In this document: piece after piece, positions 1 to 5,606 of the stretch
How the letters are laid out: each line of letters begins with the position of its first letter
Numbering within the stretch: position 1 is the stretch's first letter
Assembly (NCBI GenBank): GCA_021784265.1
Contig: JAJXTA010000032.1
Location: 1-11,288, forward strand
Reading direction: 5' to 3'
Source of the DNA: a bacterium
GTDB taxonomy: Bacteria; Verrucomicrobiota; Verrucomicrobiia; Limisphaerales; J093
DNA: 11,288 nt
Translations under genes and position numbers: made by a program
Notes under the pieces: model-generated
What the model was told of the DNA's origin: nothing
The model's input: the letters and a program-made list of their open reading frames with translations, nothing else
Database searches by the model: none

Positions 1-1861
1 CACAGTGGTCGTCTTCTTCCCGGTGACGTTTCTTTACGGGGTCAGCCGATTCCTCTTTTCGGCGCTGGCGCTCTCGGTGGTGCTCTCCCTGTTCGCCTCC
101 TATTTCGTGGCGATGACGGTCGTGCCCCTCTTCTGCGCCAAGCTGATCAAAGGCCACCAGGGCCACGGGGGCGGCGCGGCCGGCCCCGCGGCCGGCGCCC
201 AGCCCACCCACCGGCCGAGCTGGGGGCAACGGTTTAACACCCGGTTCAACCGGCAGTTCAACGCCATGCTCGACCGCTATGAACAGGTGCTGGGGCTGAG
301 CCTGTTGCGCCCCTTGGCCACGGTCCTGGGGATCACGGGCATCTTCGTGCTGAGCATGGCCCTTTACCCGGTCATTGGTAAGGCTTACTTCCCGCGCACC
401 GACCCCGGCCAGTTCGTCATCAACGTCAAGGCCCCCTCCGGTACACGGATCGAGGTGACCGAGCAGTTGGTGGCGCGGGTGGAAGGGATCGTGCGCCAAA
501 TCGTCCCGCCCGCGGAGCTGAAGATCATCGTCTCGAACATCGGCACCACCCCCGGCTTCAACTCGATCCTTAACCCCAACTCGTGCCCGAGCACCGCGGT
601 GGTCCAGGTGGGACTTAGCGATGATCGCCGCCTGAACAGCTTCGCCTACATGGACCTGGTCCGGGCCCGGATGCGGCGGGAGCTGCCCGAGTTGAGCGCC
701 TACTTTCAGACCGGCGGTTTGGTCGATGCGATTCTGAATCTGGGGATGCCGGCGCCCCTGGACATCCAGGTCAGCAGCATGGACAAGCTCGGGGCCCACC
801 GCGTGGCCACCCAGATCGCCCGCCAGGTCCGGGCCCTGCCCGGGGTGAGCGACGTCTTGGTGCCCCAGGACATGGATTATCCGGCCTTGAGCATCAACAT
901 CGACCGCGAGCGGGTGAGCGAGCTGGGCTTGACGGCCAAGGACGTGGTGGACAGCCTCATCACCGCCCTGACCTCCAACGGCATGATCGCCCCCAGCTAT
1001 TGGATCGACCCGTCCAACGGGAACAACTATCTGCTCACCGTGCAGTACTTCGAGGGGCTGGTGAAGAACCTGGCGGATCTGGGCTCGATGCCCCTCCGGG
1101 CGCCGCATCTGACCAAACCCACCCGCCTCGATTCGGTGGTCCACATCAGCCACATCAACGCCCCCAGTGAGGTGGACCATTACACCATCCGTCCCACCAT
1201 CGACGTGTATGTGGCCCCCTCAGGTGAGGACCTGAGCGGTGTCTATGCCGGCGTCGAGCGGATCGTGGCCCACACCGCGCTGCCGAACAAGAATATGACC
1301 GTCACCGTGCGCGGGTCGGTGCAGGCCATGCGGGAGTCGTTCAAGAGCTTCGGTCTGGGCTTGATCCTCTCGACCCTGCTGGTCTATTTGATTCTGGTGG
1401 CCCAGTTCCGCTCCTTTGTGGACCCGTTCCTCATTTTGCTGGCCGTGCCCACTGGTTTGACGGGGGTGCTCCTCTTTCTCTTTGCCACGGACACCACCCT
1501 CAACGTCATGTCCTTGATGGGCGTGGTGATGATGGTGGGGATTGTCGTGTCAAACAGCATCCTGATCGTCGAGTTCACCCGCCGCCTCATCGCCGAAGGG
1601 GTCGCGGTGCGCGAGGCGGTCTCGACCGCCTGCCGGGTCCGGCTGCGGCCGGTGCTGATGACCTCGTTGGCGACCCTCATCGGCCTGATTCCGATGGCGG
1701 CCAAACTGGGCGAGGGGAGTGAGGCCTACGCCCCGCTGGCGCGGGCCATCATTGGCGGGTTGGCGGTCTCGGTGATCTTAACCGTCTTCATCGTGCCCGC
1801 CGCCTGCCTGATCATGTATGGTAAAGGCGCGGCGGCGGTCGCCCCGGCGACGCAGCCCTAG
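1..1861 (+). CDS. RND-family efflux permease (HAE/AcrB-like), C-terminal part; 5' end outside window
   Basis: Inner-membrane proton-driven pump subunit of a tripartite efflux system. The reading frame is open from the first base, so the gene is cut by the window edge. About 619 residues are visible against roughly 1,030-1,060 in the family, so about 420 N-terminal residues are missing. Visible in order: a TM5/TM6-like hydrophobic pair (about residues 1-45), a Gly/Ala-rich cytoplasmic linker, one TM helix around residues 105-125, a long periplasmic porter/docking region (about 130-445), then five C-terminal TM helices (about 450-610). The block MGVVMMVGIVVSNSILIVEF is the conserved TM10 region, but the lysine expected between GIVV and N is serine. 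The outer membrane factor gene follows 30 bases later, so they are very probably co-transcribed. Substrate (drug, solvent or other) cannot be read from the sequence. Confidence 0.93.
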   Translation, partial: TVVVFFPVTFLYGVSRFLFSALALSVVLSLFASYFVAMTVVPLFCAKLIKGHQGHGGGAAGPAAGAQPTHRPSWGQRFNTRFNRQFNAMLDRYEQVLGLSLLRPLATVLGITGIFVLSMALYPVIGKAYFPRTDPGQFVINVKAPSGTRIEVTEQLVARVEGIVRQIVPPAELKIIVSNIGTTPGFNSILNPNSCPSTAVVQVGLSDDRRLNSFAYMDLVRARMRRELPELSAYFQTGGLVDAILNLGMPAPLDIQVSSMDKLGAHRVATQIARQVRALPGVSDVLVPQDMDYPALSINIDRERVSELGLTAKDVVDSLITALTSNGMIAPSYWIDPSNGNNYLLTVQYFEGLVKNLADLGSMPLRAPHLTKPTRLDSVVHISHINAPSEVDHYTIRPTIDVYVAPSGEDLSGVYAGVERIVAHTALPNKNMTVTVRGSVQAMRESFKSFGLGLILSTLLVYLILVAQFRSFVDPFLILLAVPTGLTGVLLFLFATDTTLNVMSLMGVVMMVGIVVSNSILIVEFTRRLIAEGVAVREAVSTACRVRLRPVLMTSLATLIGLIPMAAKLGEGSEAYAPLARAIIGGLAVSVILTVFIVPAACLIMYGKGAAAVAPATQP

Positions 1862-1891
1862 GCCCTTGTGACGGTTCTTCTCTAATCGCGA

Positions 1892-3301
1892 ATGAGTGCA
1901 TTTCTGCTCGACTCAGGTGTGGCCGCCCCGCGGGGTGAAGCCACCGACGCCCGTGCCACCCGTCCGCCATGTGGCCGCCGCAGGCGCGCCTCCCGCCGGT
2001 TCGCGGCCTGGCTCGGCGCCGTGCTCCTCGCGGTGACCGGCGCCGTGTTCGGCCCCGCCGCGCGGGCGGCGGAACCGCCGGTGCCCCGGTTGACGCTCGA
2101 GGAGGCCGAGCAGAGCGCCCTTAAGAACCACCCGCGCATCTCCGCGGCCCAACTGCGAGCCTTGGCCGCCAAGCAAGTCGTCCGTGAAACCCGCGCCGCG
2201 TTCTTCCCCAGCCTTTTCGCCGACGCGACCGCCGTGGGCACCGCCGAGAACAACGCCCGCATCAGCGCCGGCGGATTGAACAACCCGTTCATCCTCGAGC
2301 GCAACGCCGAAGGCGCCACTCTCACCCAGTTGATCACCGACTTCGGGCGCACCGCCAGCTTAACCTCCAGCGCCAAATCCCGGGCGGTGGCGGAGCAACA
2401 AAACGTGGCGGCCACTCGCAACCAGATCTTCTTGGCGCTCGACACCGCTTACTTCAACACCCTCCAGGCCCAGGCCGTCCTGCACGTCGCTCTGCAGACC
2501 GTCGGGTCGCGTCAACTGGTTTTGGACCAAATCCGCATCTCGGCCACCAACAAACTCAAGAGCGAGCTGGATGTCAGCTTCGCCGCCGTGAGCTTGGGGG
2601 ATGCCCAACTGTTGGTGGCCAAGGCGAGCAACGACCTCAACGCCGCCTGGGCGAATCTGGCGGACGTGATGGGGAGCCGGGAGGCGCGGCGGTTCGCCCT
2701 GGTTGAGGTCCCCATGCCCCCGGGGCTCACCAACAACGACAGCGACCTCATCGCGGTCGCTCTCCAGCAACGCCCCGATCTGCTCCAATTCCGCGCCCAG
2801 CGCGATGCCGCTTACCAATACGCCAAAGCCGAAAAGCGCCTCGTCCTCCCCACCATCAGTGCCGTCGGCGCCGCCGGCACCACCCCGATCCGAGATCCCC
2901 GCATGGGCCAGAACTACGCCGCCGCCGGGGTGGACCTCTCCCTGCCGCTGTTCACCGGCGGCCTCTATGCCGCCCGGCGCAGCGAAGCCGTGTTCCGCGC
3001 CCAGGAGGCGGACCAACAACTCCGCGACCTCGAAGACAACATCATCCGCGATGTCCGGGTCGCCCGCTTGAACGTCGATTATGCCCTCCAGCGGATGGCC
3101 TTGACCGAGCAACAGTTGGAGAATGCCCGCGAGGCCTTGGACCTGGCCACCGCCCGCCTCACGACCGGGCTGAGCTCGATCGTCGAGTTGACTCAGGCCC
3201 AACTCAACGAGATCTCCGCCGAGGTCGGCTTGGCCAACGCCAAATACGATTACCATATCCAGCGTGCGATTCTGGCCTATCAGCTTGGCCAGTGGCGCTG
3301 A
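1892..3301 (+). CDS. TolC-family outer membrane efflux protein
   Basis: Outer membrane channel partner of the RND pump upstream; it forms a trimeric beta-barrel/alpha-helical tunnel that exports substrate out of the cell. The protein has 469 residues, normal for the family. A signal peptide is visible (Arg-rich segment near residues 28-36, hydrophobic core about 38-53, likely cleavage after ARA near residue 59). Two OEP-type coiled-helix repeats follow: the first begins at LTLEEAEQSALKNHP and runs to about residue 255, the second from about 275 to 465. The second contains the typical VDLSLPLFTGG segment, a helix-rich DLEDNIIRDVRVA stretch and, near the end, LTTGLSSIVELTQAQ. The ATG at 1892 has no clear Shine-Dalgarno sequence, and the 27 residues before the Arg-rich stretch are unusual for a signal peptide. 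A GTG at 1919 is an alternative start. It follows the permease by 30 bases with no intervening terminator, which fits one operon. Confidence 0.92.
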   Translation: MSAFLLDSGVAAPRGEATDARATRPPCGRRRRASRRFAAWLGAVLLAVTGAVFGPAARAAEPPVPRLTLEEAEQSALKNHPRISAAQLRALAAKQVVRETRAAFFPSLFADATAVGTAENNARISAGGLNNPFILERNAEGATLTQLITDFGRTASLTSSAKSRAVAEQQNVAATRNQIFLALDTAYFNTLQAQAVLHVALQTVGSRQLVLDQIRISATNKLKSELDVSFAAVSLGDAQLLVAKASNDLNAAWANLADVMGSREARRFALVEVPMPPGLTNNDSDLIAVALQQRPDLLQFRAQRDAAYQYAKAEKRLVLPTISAVGAAGTTPIRDPRMGQNYAAAGVDLSLPLFTGGLYAARRSEAVFRAQEADQQLRDLEDNIIRDVRVARLNVDYALQRMALTEQQLENAREALDLATARLTTGLSSIVELTQAQLNEISAEVGLANAKYDYHIQRAILAYQLGQWR

Positions 3302-3386
3302 GCTCGCGGGTGGCGCGCGGTCTGAGCTGAGGTGGGTTGGGGGGAGCGGGTCCGAATCGTGGCCGGCCCGGGGCGCTCCATGGTCC

Positions 3387-4793
3387 TCAGGGCCCAACCG
3401 GGCGGGCGAGGTGCTGGGCCTCCCACGGACCAAAGTCCCCGTCGTCAGTGTGGTGGATCTCGCTGTGCCCATCACCAAAGGCATAGGCTCGGTTCCATCC
3501 GCCATTGGCCCCGCCGGGCCAAACCGCCTTCTCCCGGAGCACAATGGTGGCCGCGGGGCCGGGGGAATTGGTCATCTGCCCAACCGTGCCCTGATAGACC
3601 ATCTCGAACTGGTCGGGACCCAGGTTGGTGAGGGCACTGGCCCCCGCGGGCAGGTAGGCCGCCGCCTGGTCGAAATTGGTGGGATACTGGTTCTGATGGT
3701 CGCCGGCGTACATCATGAAGGCCAGCACCCAGCCTTTCGTGTAGTTCAGCTTGGCGATGGCCAGCGTCTTGATTTCCTCAGGGTCGGCCGCTGGGGCTTG
3801 CGGCGCCGCCGAGCTCGCCGCCGGTAGGCTTTGCCTGGCTGCCGCCAAGGCCCGCTTCAGCGTCCCCACCTCCCCGCGGAGCCGCAGCAAATCCGCGTGC
3901 TCGGCCCGGAGGCGGGCCACCTCGTCCGGGTCGATCACCGGCGCCCCGGGCTTGGCCACCGCCTCCGCGGCGGTCCTCTGGCGGAGTTGGCTTTGCAGGG
4001 TGTCGTTCTCCTCCTGGGTGCGCGCGAGGGCGCGGTGCTGCACGACCAGAGCGGTGGTGAGGCCGGCGACCGCCAGGGCGCCGGAGGCAAGTTGGAGTTT
4101 GGTCATAGTGAAGAGTTTAAGCAGGCCGGCCAGCCCGCCGGTCGCGGCAGGCAGGCTGTTCAAAGCCGCGGCGGTGATCTGGCCGAGCAGTCCCGGCGGC
4201 GCCGCCGTGACGGCCTTGCCGGCCAAGAGCGTGGCGAGCGTGGCCGCCGAGAGCGTCAAGCCTCGACGTTTGAAGTGCCCGCGCAGCTTCTCCAACGCCC
4301 GGGTCACCCGCATGCGGGCCGCGTCTTCCGTGGTGCCCAAGGCCTCGCCCACGCTCCGCAGTTCACGGCGTTCGAAAAACCGGAGCACGAGCGCCTCCCG
4401 CTCGTGGCGCCCGAGGCCGTGGAGCGCCTCGTCGAGGAACGGGACCAGTTGTTCCCACACCGGTTCGGTGGGCTCGTCGGGAGTCGTCATCTGGGCGGCG
4501 GCTTGTTCGCGCTGCCGACGCCGGGAGTTGGCGCGCACGCACTGCGCCGCCGCCAACCGGGTCGCCCGATACAACCACCCGCCCAGCACCACGTCCTGGG
4601 GCAACACCCGCGCCTTGCGGGCGAGGGCGGTGAAGACGGTTTGGGCCACGTCTTGGGCCAGGTGGGTGTCGCCTCCCACTTGGCGAGCCGCGGCCGAATA
4701 GACCAGGTCTAAGTACCGCCCCACCAGCTCGCCGAAGGCCGGCTCGGAGCCTTCCTCCGCGTAGCGCCGCAGTAATTCACGGTCGTCGGTCAT
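3387..4793 (-). CDS. ECF-type sigma-70 factor with C-terminal membrane anchor, coiled coil and pseudopilin-like domain
   Basis: Predicted transcription initiation factor with an unusual extension; 468 residues against about 160-200 for a plain ECF sigma. Sigma region 2 lies at about residues 16-85 (core DVAQTVFTALARKA) and region 4 at about 120-176 (SVGEALGTTEDAARMRVTRALEKLR, a helix-turn-helix). Hydrophobic stretches follow at about 180-228, with the best single TM at 235-252, then a heptad-like coiled coil at about 253-325. A Pro/Ala linker leads to a C-terminal domain (340-468) with pseudopilin-like features: IAKLNYTKGWVLAFMMYAGD, then NQYPTNFDQAA, ending in AYAFGDGHSEIHH. I chose ATG 4793 because MTDDRELLRRYAEEGSE is where this sigma family normally begins, and a GAGG lies 11 bases upstream. 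An ATG at 4850 is in frame but lacks a ribosome site, and a TAAGAT hexamer there (4849-4854) could be a -10 box. It converges on the efflux operon. The topology suggests a sigma factor whose release is gated by an envelope signal, which is inference. Confidence 0.85.
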   Translation of the reverse strand: MTDDRELLRRYAEEGSEPAFGELVGRYLDLVYSAAARQVGGDTHLAQDVAQTVFTALARKARVLPQDVVLGGWLYRATRLAAAQCVRANSRRRQREQAAAQMTTPDEPTEPVWEQLVPFLDEALHGLGRHEREALVLRFFERRELRSVGEALGTTEDAARMRVTRALEKLRGHFKRRGLTLSAATLATLLAGKAVTAAPPGLLGQITAAALNSLPAATGGLAGLLKLFTMTKLQLASGALAVAGLTTALVVQHRALARTQEENDTLQSQLRQRTAAEAVAKPGAPVIDPDEVARLRAEHADLLRLRGEVGTLKRALAAARQSLPAASSAAPQAPAADPEEIKTLAIAKLNYTKGWVLAFMMYAGDHQNQYPTNFDQAAAYLPAGASALTNLGPDQFEMVYQGTVGQMTNSPGPAATIVLREKAVWPGGANGGWNRAYAFGDGHSEIHHTDDGDFGPWEAQHLARPVGP

Positions 4794-4895
4794 GCGCTGT
4801 TCATCCTCTAGCTGCCGCCGAACGCCAAACCGAACCTCAATCTGATGCATCTTAGGAAAGTCACAAAAACCCTGTAAGCTCCCTCAACTCCGCAT

Positions 4896-5450
4896 CGACG
4901 GGTGACGCGAGTCCCGCTTCGAACTGACACCAGGACTGCCAGCGGCCCGCTCAGCCGCCAGGACGGCCATCAAGGGATCGCCACTCCACTTGCTATCCCT
5001 TCACGCGCGACGGCCGGAACGGGTAGTATTCCACCCGACAAAACCGCGCGTCGCGAAGCACCGGGTCCGCGGTGATCAGGGTCAGGTTCAGGACCCGCGC
5101 CGTGGCGGCGATGGTGCGATCAAACGGATCTCCTGGAAACTCCGGCGGCAAGTCGTTCGTGGCCACGGCGATGTCCGGCGTGACCTCCACCAGTTCGATG
5201 TCCCGCGCCAAACCGGCCGCAAAGAAGTCCCGCAGGTTGCCCCGGAATTCGAGCCGTCCCCGCCGATGCTGAAGGGCGCATTCCAGCAGGCTCACGCTGC
5301 TGAGACCTTTAACTTGGTGAGCGCGGCCGAGGATGGTTCGGACGCGTGCCGGCAGCACCTCGGGCATGGTAACGCTGTTGGCCCAGGTCGCCGTGTCCAG
5401 CAGGTGATTCACGCGCGGGCCTTCCACGCCTCGGGTTGCGTCACCCGTCG
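4896..5450. repeat. 13-bp perfect inverted repeat bracketing the PIN gene
   Basis: CGACGGGTGACGC at 4896-4908 occurs again in inverted orientation at 5438-5450 (GCGTCACCCGTCG). The two arms lie outside the PIN gene, one 84 bases beyond its stop and one 25 bases upstream of its start. The match ends sharply at 13 bases on both sides. A repeat of this length can arise by chance in a GC-rich window of this size, so only its position makes it notable. Confidence 0.35.
4993..5412 (-). CDS. PIN-domain nuclease, VapC-like toxin family
   Basis: Predicted Mg2+-dependent RNase of the PIN superfamily, closest by eye to the COG3744-type VapC toxins. The protein has 139 residues from the GTG start. The acidic active-site set is present: Asp6 in VNHLLDTATW, Glu44 in SSVSLLECAL, Asp95 and Asp98 in LPPEFPGDPFDRTIAATARV, and Asp116 in TLITADP. 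The LPPEFPGDP motif is highly typical of this family. GTG 5412 is chosen because the PIN fold starts there and GGAAGG lies 7 bases upstream (5420-5425). The frame stays open upstream to an ATG at 5511, but that stretch is the tRNA-His gene read as protein. No antitoxin gene precedes it: only 56 bases separate its start from the tRNA. Expression is likely by read-through from the tRNA promoter. The catalytic residues look intact, so it may be active or may be controlled by an antitoxin encoded elsewhere. Confidence 0.82.
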   Translation of the reverse strand: MNHLLDTATWANSVTMPEVLPARVRTILGRAHQVKGLSSVSLLECALQHRRGRLEFRGNLRDFFAAGLARDIELVEVTPDIAVATNDLPPEFPGDPFDRTIAATARVLNLTLITADPVLRDARFCRVEYYPFRPSRVKG

Positions 5451-5468
5451 GCCGGGCGGAAAGCGGGT

Positions 5469-5547
5469 TGGGGTGGCTGACGGGATTTGAACCCGCGACA
5501 GCCAGATCCACAATCTGGGGCTCTAACCAGGCTGAGCTACAGCCACC
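5469..5547 (-). tRNA. tRNA-His (anticodon GTG) with encoded CCA
   Basis: Read on the minus strand, a full cloverleaf folds. The acceptor stem GTGGCTG pairs with CAGCCAC over seven base pairs. The extra 5' G (position -1, base 5547) faces the discriminator C73, the hallmark of histidine tRNAs. The D arm is GCTC...GAGC. The anticodon stem CCAGA/TCTGG encloses loop TTGTGGA, giving anticodon GTG. The T arm is CGCGGG TTCAAAT CCCGT-like with the standard TTCAAAT loop. The CCA end is encoded at 5469-5471. The gene appears intact and functional. Confidence 0.96.
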
Positions 5548-5557
5548 AACCTAGACC

Positions 5558-5586
5558 AAACTAGTGGGCGGGCGGGGCAGCGTCAA
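5558..5586 (-). promoter_or_regulatory. Sigma-70-type promoter of tRNA-His
   Basis: On the minus strand, TTGACG (5581-5586) matches the -35 consensus at five of six positions. Exactly 17 bases later lies TAGTTT (5558-5563), a weaker -10 box with three matches. The tRNA 5' base follows 10 bases downstream, the normal distance for a tRNA promoter. It points away from the metal ATPase gene and is the only recognisable promoter that could also drive the PIN gene. Confidence 0.55.
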
Positions 5587-5606
5587 GCCTTCCCGGCGGA
5601 GGGGGG

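Noticed and set aside
2360..3544. Long open frame on the minus strand (394 codons) opposite the TolC gene
   Set aside because: It is Gly/Arg/Ala-rich with no recognisable domain, and lies over a gene with clear TolC features; such antisense frames are expected in high-GC DNA.
4794..4850. N-terminal extension of the sigma factor to ATG 4850
   Set aside because: No ribosome site, residues unlike the family start, and a possible -10 hexamer overlaps this ATG.
4942..4958. Five-base hairpin (GCGGC/GCCGC) between the PIN gene and the sigma gene
   Set aside because: Too short, with no T-tract on either strand; the 199-base gap 4794-4992 otherwise holds only the possible sigma-gene promoter and one repeat arm.
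4990..5490. Open frame of 166 codons on the plus strand opposite the PIN gene
   Set aside because: No domain features and no ribosome site; the opposite strand has the PIN active-site residues.
5413..5511. In-frame extension of the PIN gene to an ATG at 5511
   Set aside because: That stretch is the tRNA-His gene and its spacer read as protein; the PIN fold and a good ribosome site begin at GTG 5412.
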